This document shows, piece by piece, positions 15,400 to 23,576 of a DNA stretch of 34,188 bases (positions are counted from its first letter, which is position 1; the number at the start of each line of letters is the position of its first letter). The stretch is from NCBI GenBank assembly GCA_036386415.1, contig DASVVT010000045.1, positions 1 to 34,188 on the forward strand, in the 5' to 3' direction. The notes under the pieces were generated by a model. The model was given only the letters and a program-made list of their open reading frames with translations, had not been told where the DNA came from and searched no databases. The translations under genes were made by a program, and so were the position numbers. The DNA is from DASVVT01 sp036386415 (lineage in GTDB: Bacteria > Acidobacteriota > Blastocatellia > Pyrinomonadales > Pyrinomonadaceae).

Positions 15400-15583
15400 T
15401 TAATCACCACAAAGACAGAGAGGATAAATTAACGTAAATTCGACGTAAGCGGCTCTGCCTTTCCGCACAGCCGAGGCGGCAGAGCCGCTTACGTCGAACT
15501 GGCGTTAAATTATGAATAGACGCACCGCTATTCTTTCATCACTCACGATTCATGGGCGACCTTAGTGTCTTTGTGGTGAAATT
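15400..15583. repeat. CACCACAAAGACA repeat with another palindrome nested in it
   Basis: The outer ends TTAATCACCACAAAGACA (15400-15417) and TGTCTTTGTGGTGAAATT (15566-15583) are inverted repeats. Inside lies a perfect 21-bp inverted repeat, 15439-15459 with 15478-15498 (core GTAAGCGGCTCTGCC), whose GC-rich character differs from the shell. It stands between the SDR stop and the perR promoter. Confidence 0.85.
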
Positions 15584-15594
15584 GATGGTCGCGT

Positions 15595-16665
15595 TTACAG
15601 CTTCGGGTGGCGGGCGACGAATTCGACGAGCGCGCCCACATAGCTGCCAAGTGGCGGGCAGCGAACGCCGTGTGGTTCGAGAAGCTCACGCGCACGCGTC
15701 GTGTCATACGTCTGGTCTATGAAGAAGTAGGGCACGCCGACGCGTGGAAGACCTGTGAGGGGCGGCGAAAAGGGCAGCATGAGCGAGGTTTGCACGAGCG
15801 TTGCCGGAAGGGTCAGGTATGATCCGCGACCGGCGATTGATTGAGCGATAAGCTCGAACAGATCGTGAGTCGTCAGCGGGTCGGGGTCTGCCAGTTGGAC
15901 GGTCGCTCCCACCGCACGCTCATCTGAGGCCAGCGCCGAGATCGCTTCGACGACGAAATCCACTGGGACCAGATTGAGCCTCACCTGTTGATTTCCGATA
16001 TTGAAGAGAGAGAGAAGGCGGGGCTGCATACGCAGGTAGTGGATCAGATAGTAGATGCCGTCGTATTTCGCAGTCTCGCCCGTGCGCGAATCGCCGCAGA
16101 CGACCGAAGGGCGGTGAATCGTGACCGGCAGCTCCGCCTTCAGCGCTTCGACCTCCATTTCTGCCAGATACTTCGTCTCTTCATAATGGTTGCGAAAGCC
16201 CGCCTCGTGTCTGAGTTCTGTCTCCAGGATCAAGCCCTTGCGCTTGCCTGCGACGTAGCAGGTCGAGACGTAATGGTAGCGGTGAAGATTCTTCATCTGG
16301 AGGCCGAGGTGGTTGACATTGCGCGTGCCTTCGACGTTGACGCGCAAGGCCAGGTCGCGCCCGACAGCCAGGTCGTACAGGGCGGCTAGATGAAAGAGCG
16401 CGGTCGTCTCACGGCGCGCCGCTTGAAGATCAGCAGGAGAAAGCCCCAGGTCAGGTTCCGTGATGTCGCCTTCGATGATGCGGAAATTGCTGGCGGGGGC
16501 AAGCGTCTCCTGGGCGATGCGCGCCGCATCCACCCGCGCGCGCTCGATAAAAGCGGGCTGCACGAGAAGCAGAAACCTTGCTCCATCCACCGCCAGCCGT
16601 TTAACCAGGCGCTGGGCGATGAAGCCCGGAAATCCGGTCAGAAAAATTGTTTCATCCAATGGCAT
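15595..16665 (-). CDS. Extended SDR, fatty-acyl/thioester reductase-like
   Basis: 356 residues. The dinucleotide-binding turn is TGFPGFIA (residues 10-17), followed by the acidic-turn segment IIEGDITEPDLGL and FHLAALYD. The active-site pair is YEETK with an upstream Ser/Thr in YHYVSTCYVAG. RPSVVCGDSRTGE and the later LNLVPVDFVVEAI match NAD_binding_4 (male-sterility type) reductases, which take NAD(P)H and reduce acyl thioesters, though simple epimerase-like members also exist. No carrier-protein or adenylation domain is present, so it is a free-standing enzyme. It lies downstream of the haloperoxidase on the same strand but separated by a terminator-like hairpin. Confidence 0.85.
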   Translation of the reverse strand: MPLDETIFLTGFPGFIAQRLVKRLAVDGARFLLLVQPAFIERARVDAARIAQETLAPASNFRIIEGDITEPDLGLSPADLQAARRETTALFHLAALYDLAVGRDLALRVNVEGTRNVNHLGLQMKNLHRYHYVSTCYVAGKRKGLILETELRHEAGFRNHYEETKYLAEMEVEALKAELPVTIHRPSVVCGDSRTGETAKYDGIYYLIHYLRMQPRLLSLFNIGNQQVRLNLVPVDFVVEAISALASDERAVGATVQLADPDPLTTHDLFELIAQSIAGRGSYLTLPATLVQTSLMLPFSPPLTGLPRVGVPYFFIDQTYDTTRARELLEPHGVRCPPLGSYVGALVEFVARHPKL

Positions 16666-16774
16666 CAGTTGAAAAACAGTCTACGACCTTACAGCATTGT
16701 AAGCCAGCATGGGTTTGCTGTTCTATCAAACTCTTGATTGCTGTGGATCAGGTATTGGAGGAAGAGACCTGAAG

Positions 16775-16813
16775 TGAGCCGGAGCGATAGACCTTTGCTC
16801 CGGCTCATTTTTT
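16775..16813 (+). terminator. Rho-independent terminator-like hairpin
   Basis: TGAGCCGGAGC (16775-16785) pairs perfectly with GCTCCGGCTCA (16797-16807) and six T follow on the plus strand. No plus-strand gene lies to the left. On the minus strand it comes 17 bases after the haloperoxidase stop without a T run, so it may act there as a weaker terminator. Confidence 0.65.
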
Positions 16814-16824
16814 CAGGCTGGCGG

Positions 16825-18543
16825 TCAGACGGTGATAGTTGTGCCGTCGAACTTGGTGAGAGAGAAGCCATTGAAGGCTTCGTTATAGCAGGAGCGCGAC
16901 TCTTTGAGCATGTGGATGGCGATTGACTCGCCGAGCTTCAGCGACTCAATTGCGTCTGTGCGCCAGTGCACACCGGCGATGTTGCGTCCATTGGCGACAT
17001 TGGAAGCGATCTTGTTCAGCTCGCCGCCGACGGTCATCTCGCCTGCGTCCGCGCCCGTGTAGTCCAGCAGCGAGAGACCATCATCGCTCGCGATGACGGG
17101 GTTGGTGCGGCCTATGTGCGGCAGAAGGTCTGTGATGCGCGTCGTCTCTCTGAACCATGCTTTGAGGATCGTGACGCACGCTCCGGCGACCGTGGCGTGC
17201 CCGGCTCCGTATGAAGGGTGCAGGGGCGAGCCTTCCGGGAATGCCTGCGGCAGAAAATAGTTGCCGCTGAAATATTTTCCGAGTCGTGACGATGAAGAGA
17301 GCGAGTTCAGTATCTCCTGGTCTATCGGGTAAGTGTTGCCCGGCACAGTCAGCCTGCGATCACAACGCTCTGCAAAGACCTCTGGCCTCAAGCGGCGATG
17401 CACGAGCCATTTCTGATACCAGACGGCATGAAGCGCCCTGGTTGAGACTTCGCACAGAATCGTCGCGATGTGCGGGCCGCCGAAGGTGGCGAACCCTTCC
17501 TGCGACGGCGAGAGCCTGTAGGGGTTGCCGTTATCGAAGGGCGCGCCTAACCCGGCGAGCACCAGGAAAGCCTGAAAGTATGCCTGGAAGAGAACGTCTA
17601 CGTGTACCCACTGTCCTAAGTCTCGACCGTTGCGCATGTAGCGAGGTGTCGAGTCAAAAGCATCGGGTCCTTGAGCGAATCCGTTTTGCACTTCGAGCCA
17701 CTTGGCAAAGTCCGTGATGTAGTTGATGCCGGGCTGGGCGGTGCGTATCTTCTGCTCAAGGACGTTTGCGCCGAAGTTGCAGGGCAGCCAGAAGAATTGA
17801 GAAAGATATGGGCCTCTGAGATCGCCGGGCGTCAGTCCGCGAAAGAGATTCGCCGTAGTGACGCCGGTCAGATGGTTCTTGCCGTCGCGGTTCGGCCCCT
17901 TGAAAGCAGCGCCGAAGAGGTTGAGATCGGCGGCGGCGTCCTGTGCGATTGGGTTGGAGTCGTACTGAGAGAAAGGCACGTCGCGAAGGAGCGACATCCA
18001 GTAGTTTTCGGCGATGTCGGCTCCCTCTTCGATGCTATTGAAAGCGGGCGCGGGCGGAATGACCAGCGAGTGCGAGTCAGGGCCTTCCATGTCAAAGGCA
18101 AGCCCCGCCTGCGGGTTGACCAGCTTGCGCCGCGTGGCGTTCGGCGGTGTGCCCATCGGAATGGCGTTGAAGTCTGCCGGGCTGCCAGTCGTCAGAGCGT
18201 GAATCAGGGCGTTATAGGCGTTGATGTTGACTTCACCGTTGGGGTGATGCGGCAGACCTTTGGAATAGCTGCCGATCTTATTCGGATAAAGATCATCATC
18301 AGGGTTTGTAGGATGTTGCAGGCCAGAGGGCGTTTGCGACCTGTTGGCGATGGCTGCGTCTCTGCGAATGTTGAATGCTTGCAGGGCGCGTTGGTTGGAA
18401 GGCTGGCCGATGGCGGAGGCCTCTGCGTTGTCAGTGCCGACGAGCGGCTTGAGGCCGATGGCGCTGGCAGCGATGGTCGCAGCCGACAGCTTGCCGACAC
18501 GACCGATAAACTGGCGTCTATTCGGGGGAACAGATTGATTCAT
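16825..18543 (-). CDS. Tat-exported vanadium-dependent haloperoxidase-family protein
   Basis: 572 residues. A twin-arginine signal (NRRQFIGRVGKLS, residues 8-20, then an Ala-rich helix) directs a folded enzyme out of the cytoplasm. The vanadate site of the VHPO/PAP2 fold is present in order: K378 and R386-P387 (QKWLVHRRLRPE), S444/G446/H449 (HPSYGAGHAT), then R520, H526 and D530 (GRNIAGVHWRTD). The R-x5-H-x3-D spacing equals that of fungal chloroperoxidase. Such enzymes oxidise halides with hydrogen peroxide and halogenate organics; some relatives are acid phosphatases. AGGAGT lies 7 bases before the ATG. The proximity to the peroxide operon is suggestive but unproven. Confidence 0.9.
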   Translation of the reverse strand: MNQSVPPNRRQFIGRVGKLSAATIAASAIGLKPLVGTDNAEASAIGQPSNQRALQAFNIRRDAAIANRSQTPSGLQHPTNPDDDLYPNKIGSYSKGLPHHPNGEVNINAYNALIHALTTGSPADFNAIPMGTPPNATRRKLVNPQAGLAFDMEGPDSHSLVIPPAPAFNSIEEGADIAENYWMSLLRDVPFSQYDSNPIAQDAAADLNLFGAAFKGPNRDGKNHLTGVTTANLFRGLTPGDLRGPYLSQFFWLPCNFGANVLEQKIRTAQPGINYITDFAKWLEVQNGFAQGPDAFDSTPRYMRNGRDLGQWVHVDVLFQAYFQAFLVLAGLGAPFDNGNPYRLSPSQEGFATFGGPHIATILCEVSTRALHAVWYQKWLVHRRLRPEVFAERCDRRLTVPGNTYPIDQEILNSLSSSSRLGKYFSGNYFLPQAFPEGSPLHPSYGAGHATVAGACVTILKAWFRETTRITDLLPHIGRTNPVIASDDGLSLLDYTGADAGEMTVGGELNKIASNVANGRNIAGVHWRTDAIESLKLGESIAIHMLKESRSCYNEAFNGFSLTKFDGTTITV

Positions 18544-18909
18544 CTTAATTACTCCTGATCGGATATATGTGGCCGGGAAAACTTACAGTAAGTGTCTCGT
18601 AGTCGCTTCGGGACATGCGAGACGTGACGGCACTTTGGCCTGTTAACCGAGCTTATGCTGCGATCTGTCCGAATGAGGCGTTAAGCGGTAGACGGAAAAA
18701 CCACTCTGGCGCTGCGGCACTCTCGTCAAGGCCGGAAGAACAAAGAGACTGCTCTTTAGCGGAAGGCGTACCGCAGCGGGGGCACTGCATTGCATTTCTC
18801 ATTTCCAACAGATTACTTACGTGAGAATGACGAGACCGTTCGTCTCATCAACCAACAAGCGAAGCGGTGAAAGATTAGAGGCTGTCAGCGAAAAAAGTCA
18901 AGGAGAAAA
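18544..18909. other. Gap upstream of the haloperoxidase gene
   Basis: Contains the haloperoxidase ribosome binding site (AGGAGT, minus strand, 18551-18556). The rest shows no gene, tRNA or repeat that I can name up to the R1 element at 18910. Confidence 0.45.
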
Positions 18910-19122
18910 GTAGCCAGTAGCCAGTAGAAAAGAAAATCCATTGATGTCTGTTCATACTGAGCCTCTCAGTCAGAGTAGACAGCAAAGCGTAACACTGCGG
19001 TTTTTCTTTTCTTCGGTTGGTCACGACTTGTCCCAGCCATTAATGGCTGGGCTATGATCGCTCAGTCCCTACGCTACTGTTCAAACAGCTACTGACTACT
19101 GACTACTATCTCCTGTCTACTA
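18910..19122. repeat. R1 heptamer-bounded element, copy 1 (with insertion)
   Basis: The left arm is GTAGCCA-GTAGCCA-GTAG (18910-18927); the right arm is CTACTGA-CTACTGA-CTACT and degenerate units (19089-19122). The core shares GAGCCTCTCAGTCAGAGTAG exactly with the complement of copy 2 (26915-27039). A 74-base piece of R10 lies within it just before the right arm. Its right end abuts the stop codon (19125-19127) of the Ycf48-like gene. Confidence 0.9.
19017..19090. repeat. Half of an R10 repeat nested in R1
   Basis: Same length as 10908-10981 and identical at 70 of 74 positions by eye. The changes break the final CGTAGGG palindrome. It has only the right half of R10. Confidence 0.92.
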
Positions 19123-19124
19123 CC

Positions 19125-22100
19125 CTACGGAACGTTCGCAGACGAGACGGCCATGTCGCTGCTCGCGCCGAACACGCGCTGCATCACGGCTGCGTCGGAG
19201 CTTCTAAGGATGTACCATGTGCCTGTCGATGAGCGCCAGACGGAGAGGTCAAACTTGCCGTCGCCGTCGAAGTCTCCGGGTTGCGGCGTATCGCCACCTG
19301 TGCCCCACGGCTGCGCCTGTAGAATGCCGTTCGAGCTACGGAGGATGTACCAGTAGCCCTCAGAGGGACGCCACACGGCGATGTCCGTCTTGCGGTCGCC
19401 ATCATAATCTCCCGCGACAGGCTTATCCGTCGCGAGCCCCCATTGCTGCGCCTTCCATTGATTATTAGAGCTTTGGAGGATGTACCAGTAGCCATCCGAT
19501 GGTCGCCACACGGCTATATCCCATTTGCTGTCCCCATCGTAGTCACCTGTGACGGGCTTGTCTTCACTGAGACCCCACTGCTGCACCTTCCATTGATTGT
19601 TGGAGCTTTGCAGCACGTACCAATTGCCGTCCGATGGTCGCCACACGGCTATATCCCATCTGCCGTCGCCGTCATAATCTCCCGGCACGGGTTTGTCTGA
19701 GCTGAGACCCCACTGCTGCGCCGTATATGATCCGTCAGAGCTGAGCAGCACATACCACATCCCTGTGTTTGATCGCCATACCGCTTTATCCGTCTTACCG
19801 TCTCCGTCATAGTCTCCCGGCACGGGAACGTCGCTCAGACTCTGACTGCCCCACTGTTGGGAGATCATTGTCGCGCCCGCGCTCCTGAGGATGTACCAGT
19901 AGCCGTCAGAGGGACGCCACACGGCGATGTCAGTTTTTTGATCGCCGTCAAAGTCGAAGAGAGCCGAGCCAGTTTGTGTGACGGTGAAATTTTTTCCCCT
20001 CACGGAGATCATCCCTGAGCGTGGGGCGTTGCTGGGGTTAATGGCTACGGAGAAGCTTATCGTCCCGTTGCCGCTGCCACTCCCCTGTGTGAGCGTGATC
20101 CAGTCTGCATTGCTGCGTGCGCTCCAGCTACAATCATTACCCGCCGCGACATTGAAGCTGCCGAGCCCCCCCGTCAGGTTAAATGATTGACTCTGGGGTG
20201 AGATCGAATAATCACAGCCGCTCGACGAAGCCTGATCGACGAAGAAGGATTGCCCGGCGATGCTGACTGTGCCGGAGCGCGTCAGGTTGACGTTATTGGG
20301 CGCGACCGAAACGGTCACGACGCCGCTGCCCGTGCCCGACTGACCCGAAGTAATAGTGACCCAGCTTCGCCCGGAGGTGGCCGTCCAGGGGCAGCCCGCC
20401 GGAGCCGTCACGTTGACGTTCACGGTTCCGCCAGATGCCCCGAATTGTTCGCTGGTCGGCGAGATTGAATAGGTGCAGTTGACTTGCGGCTCGACCGCCA
20501 GCAGCGCCTGCCGTGTATTCCCATTCCATGAGGCAGTGATCGTCACAGTGGTATTGTTCGACGATGGAGGCGGCGACTCAGTGTTCACAGAGAAGGTCAC
20601 GCTCTTCATGCCAGCCGGGACGGTCACGCTCGAAGGCACGGTCGCCACGGACGTATTGCTGCTCAGGAGCGAAACAGTCGCGCCACCTGCGGGCGCGGGA
20701 CTGCCCAGTGTGATCGTCCCCTGCGAAGAACCGCCGCCGAAGACTCTCGTCGGACTGAGCGTGACGAGCAGCGCGGGCGCAGGCACGTTCGCAGTGAAGA
20801 GCGAGGTCAGGATCGCTCCGTCATAACCGGCCACCCATACCTTGCCGGATGGACGGGCGGAGACGGCAGAGAGCGACGGCTGATCAACCACGTCATGCTT
20901 CGTCCAGGTCGCGCCCCCATCGTTGGTGTGATAGATGTCGCCCGTATAAGTGGTTGCGAAGGCTTCCGAGGGACTCAGCACGTCAAGCCCCAGCAGATGT
21001 TCCTCTGTCGATCCGATGTCCTGAAGCCGCCAGTTGCGGCCACCGTCAATCGTGTGCGCGACGTAGCCGTTGCCGCCCACAGCCCAACCCTCATTCTCGT
21101 TAATGAACTGTAGATCGTTGACCTGTGGGCTGGTGAAATAGGTCGGCAACTGCATCTGCTGCCAGGTCGCGCCGCCGTCGTCCGTGCGCTGGCCGATCCC
21201 GCCGAAGCTCATCAGCCAGCCATGATTATGATCGACAAAGTCAACCACGTTTCCCGTCCCGACAAGGGTTTGAATCCCCACTTCCCAGCTCGCTCCGCCA
21301 TCGGTCGTGCGGTATGTGCTCGGAGGGCTTCCGTAAGCATAATCCTGCCCCGTGACCCATCCGGTGTTGCGGTCTATGAACTTCAAGCCCTCTATAAAGT
21401 AGGAGCCGGGCAAGCTCGGATAACCGATTGATTGCCAGGTCCTGCCTCCGTCCAGAGTTTTGAAGACGGTGCCGCCCGGCCCCGCCACTGCGGCGAAGTC
21501 CATGTCCACGAAGGAAAGATCGCGAAGGCTTTCCTCGCGCCCGAACACCTGACCCGTGACCCCCACCTTGCTCGTCTCCCAACGCGCGCCGCCGTTTGTC
21601 GTTCTAAAAATATAGCCGTTCTCCCCGGCGACGAGGCCGAACTCATCTGTCAACATCTCTATGTCGTAGAGCTGAACTCCGATGCCGCTATTCAACATGC
21701 TCCAATTCTTTCCGCCATCGGTGGTCTTGTATATGAAGCCGCCCACGCCGACGACCGAGCCGTTGAGATTATCAAGGAACGACACAGCCCAGCTTCCGGG
21801 CAGAGCGCCGAGCCCTTTGATGACTCTCGTCCAGGTCAAGCCGCCATTCGCGCTGAGCCAGATGTCACCCGCGCCGGAGACACCGGCGATGGTCGTGCCG
21901 TCCACCAGCGCCATGTCATCAAGACCCGTGAAGATCGGAGTGATGCTGAGTTGGTTCCACGTCTCACCGGCATCCACAGAGCGATAGATGTCTGCGCCGA
22001 CGATGGCAATCGCCGTTGAATTGTCTAACCAGAGCACATCGTTGGCAGAGCTGGAAAACTTTCTGACCCACGTGCGCCCGCTGTCCGTGGTCTTGAATAT

Positions 22101-22676
22101 GCCCACACCGCCGTCAGTCGTCGAGACACGGTTACCACCGGCGAGACCCGTCAGAGCATCACGAAAATCCATCCCGTAGATCACGGGGCATGAAGGGTAG
22201 CCGGACATCAACTCCCACGTCTGGCCGCCGTCCTCTGTGCGCGCCGTCGCACCGTTAGCGGTCATAAAGCCTGTCGTAGACGAAACGAAGTCGAGGTCAT
22301 ACCATGAGCCAGCGAAGAACGGCGTGATGCGTTGCCACGTCGCGCCGCCGTTGGTTGTGCGCCATTGATCGTCGTTATTGCCGCCGACAAAGCCGTTGCT
22401 CGCGTCGCGGAAATAGACTTTATAGAGAGGGTCGGAGGGGAAGCCGCCAAGGTTGATGCTGCGCCACGTCGCGCCGCCATCGGTCGTCTCCATGAACGTC
22501 ATGCTCTGACCGGCGATGAAGCCATGCGTCTGTGAAGTCCAGGCCACTCCATTCAGGTCGCGAGGCGTGGGGAGCGCAGATTGCCGTACCCACCCGCTCT
22601 GCGCAAAGGCGCTGACGCTAAAGGCAGCAACTGCGATGAATATCGCCATGATACGAAAGAAGCAGGTATGTCTCAT
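19125..22676 (-). CDS. Secreted Ycf48-like / BACON / FG-GAP repeat protein
   Basis: 1183 residues from the ATG at 22676, which has GAGGTGA 8 bases upstream (22685-22691); a GTG four codons earlier is less likely. A signal peptide (to about AFAQ) is followed by Ycf48/BNR-type propeller repeats up to about residue 635 (motif TTDGGATW, with the SVGAAG-type variation). An Ig-like domain (640-735) and two BACON domains (about 735-900, CTYSISPTSEQF, CPWTATSGRSWVTI, then CDYSISPQSQSF, CSWSARSNADWI) follow. About six FG-GAP/VCBS-like repeats (904-1183, GDYDGDGKTDIAVWRPS.GYWYIL) with a DxDGDxxxD calcium-loop pattern close the protein. This is an extracellular binding or scaffold protein by architecture, not a photosystem factor. 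The stop abuts an R1 element. Confidence 0.9.
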   Translation of the reverse strand: MRHTCFFRIMAIFIAVAAFSVSAFAQSGWVRQSALPTPRDLNGVAWTSQTHGFIAGQSMTFMETTDGGATWRSINLGGFPSDPLYKVYFRDASNGFVGGNNDDQWRTTNGGATWQRITPFFAGSWYDLDFVSSTTGFMTANGATARTEDGGQTWELMSGYPSCPVIYGMDFRDALTGLAGGNRVSTTDGGVGIFKTTDSGRTWVRKFSSSANDVLWLDNSTAIAIVGADIYRSVDAGETWNQLSITPIFTGLDDMALVDGTTIAGVSGAGDIWLSANGGLTWTRVIKGLGALPGSWAVSFLDNLNGSVVGVGGFIYKTTDGGKNWSMLNSGIGVQLYDIEMLTDEFGLVAGENGYIFRTTNGGARWETSKVGVTGQVFGREESLRDLSFVDMDFAAVAGPGGTVFKTLDGGRTWQSIGYPSLPGSYFIEGLKFIDRNTGWVTGQDYAYGSPPSTYRTTDGGASWEVGIQTLVGTGNVVDFVDHNHGWLMSFGGIGQRTDDGGATWQQMQLPTYFTSPQVNDLQFINENEGWAVGGNGYVAHTIDGGRNWRLQDIGSTEEHLLGLDVLSPSEAFATTYTGDIYHTNDGGATWTKHDVVDQPSLSAVSARPSGKVWVAGYDGAILTSLFTANVPAPALLVTLSPTRVFGGGSSQGTITLGSPAPAGGATVSLLSSNTSVATVPSSVTVPAGMKSVTFSVNTESPPPSSNNTTVTITASWNGNTRQALLAVEPQVNCTYSISPTSEQFGASGGTVNVNVTAPAGCPWTATSGRSWVTITSGQSGTGSGVVTVSVAPNNVNLTRSGTVSIAGQSFFVDQASSSGCDYSISPQSQSFNLTGGLGSFNVAAGNDCSWSARSNADWITLTQGSGSGNGTISFSVAINPSNAPRSGMISVRGKNFTVTQTGSALFDFDGDQKTDIAVWRPSDGYWYILRSAGATMISQQWGSQSLSDVPVPGDYDGDGKTDKAVWRSNTGMWYVLLSSDGSYTAQQWGLSSDKPVPGDYDGDGRWDIAVWRPSDGNWYVLQSSNNQWKVQQWGLSEDKPVTGDYDGDSKWDIAVWRPSDGYWYILQSSNNQWKAQQWGLATDKPVAGDYDGDRKTDIAVWRPSEGYWYILRSSNGILQAQPWGTGGDTPQPGDFDGDGKFDLSVWRSSTGTWYILRSSDAAVMQRVFGASSDMAVSSANVP
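19128..19967 (-). repeat. Tandem FG-GAP coding repeats, near-identical in DNA
   Basis: Each unit is about 45 codons (WG...DKPV.GDYDGD.K.DIAVWRPS.G.WYIL). Nearly 30 consecutive bases around 19496 and 19631 are identical, and GATGTACCAGTAGCC-type words recur. This suggests recent duplication or gene conversion among units. Confidence 0.8.
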
Positions 22677-22911
22677 CGTCTGGCTCACCTCTGGGGAGGG
22701 AAGATAGTTGCCTACAGGGTCGCCGCAGCCGGGGCTGCCGGAAACCAGCGAGAGGGAATCAAGGATTCCAATTCTTGGATTGCGCTTGGATTGCAGGGAT
22801 AATCCGAATTATGGGGCAAACGATACATCCATATCGGAAGCGCGTCAAGAAGAAGCGCCGCGTGCCCTTAAATATCATCCAGGGAGTGGTTGTGATACCA
22901 GAGAGCAGAAT

Positions 22912-23018
22912 AAAAGAGGGCGGGAGACGATTCACGAAACGAGACGAAAAAGAGGGGCTCTTTCGTGTTGCTTCGTGTTAATTAGTGTTGCTTAGTGGAT
23001 CGTCCCCCGTCCTCTTTT
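22912..23018. repeat. ACGAAACGACACGAA palindrome (R6), copy 2
   Basis: AAAAGAGG..GGGAGACGATTCACG on the left pairs imperfectly with CTTAGTGGATCGTCCCC...CCTCTTTT on the right. Inner words are ACGAAACGAGACGAA and TTCGTGTTGCTTCGTG. It lies in the 412-bp gap between 22677 and 23088; the remainder of that gap shows only the Ycf48-like gene's ribosome binding site. Confidence 0.85.
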
Positions 23019-23088
23019 GCTTGCATCTTGGTATGAGATGGGTTTGCGCTGATGAAGAGGAAGTAGTCTCGTCTTTGACCGCGATCTT

Positions 23089-23382
23089 CTACGGCGAGTC
23101 TATGCCAAGCTGTCGCAGCTTACGCCGGAATCCCTCCGGCGTGTTGAGGGTATGAACGAATGATCCGTCAGCCCTGTGGTAGGAGATCAGCCCGCCGTCG
23201 TCGAGCTTGGCGACCAGAACAGTATCTTGCGCCGCGTCCACCCTGTAGACGCCGACTTCGACGGCCTCTCCCAGAAGCTCTTGGTGAGAGAGATCGGCTT
23301 TCGCCCCGGATAAGACGAACCTGCCGGGACAATTTCGTATCGGCTTCCAGTCCCAGCTCTCCAGTAGTTGTTTGAAAATCAT
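23089..23382 (-). CDS. Small conserved hypothetical protein
   Basis: 97 residues from the Met at 23382; a longer 119-codon frame adds an Arg-rich stretch that looks non-coding. The protein is compact: WDWKPIRNCPGRFVL, then VYRVDAAQDTVLVAKLDDGGLISYHRADGSFVHTLNT and a closing GFRRKLRQLGI. It resembles small uncharacterised proteins I have met with 'CPGR.VL...GGLISY..DG...HTLN...GF.RKL..LGI', but I cannot name a domain. Cytoplasmic and soluble. It lies 190 bases downstream of pepA on the same strand and ends at 23089. Confidence 0.65.
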   Translation of the reverse strand: MIFKQLLESWDWKPIRNCPGRFVLSGAKADLSHQELLGEAVEVGVYRVDAAQDTVLVAKLDDGGLISYHRADGSFVHTLNTPEGFRRKLRQLGIDSP

Positions 23383-23576
23383 TCTCCGTATGACAGGTTG
23401 TGACTGAATGCGAGCAGAGATTAAACGCCGCAGGGTACGAAGCCGCACCGCAGGAGAATCTCAAATCTGAGATTTCAAATCTATAATCCTTGCCTGTTCT
23501 GGATGATCCTCCGTGCCCTGCGTGGGTGACGAGTTTCCTTCTCAGTCGCTTTTCCTGAACCGCGACCGCCTGCGGC

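Noticed and set aside
17671..18558. Long plus-strand ORF (295 codons) opposite the haloperoxidase
   Set aside because: It is an antisense shadow of a clear enzyme gene in GC-rich DNA, with no protein family features.
18910..19122. CRISPR array
   Set aside because: The heptamers are 7 bases with no spacers; no array of 20-50 base repeats with unique spacers exists in the window and no cas gene is present.
21432..22019. 195-codon plus-strand ORF opposite the Ycf48-like gene
   Set aside because: Antisense shadow of the propeller repeats.
19125..22676. Photosystem II assembly factor Ycf48
   Set aside because: Only the repeat fold is shared; BACON and FG-GAP modules and a signal peptide point to an extracellular protein.
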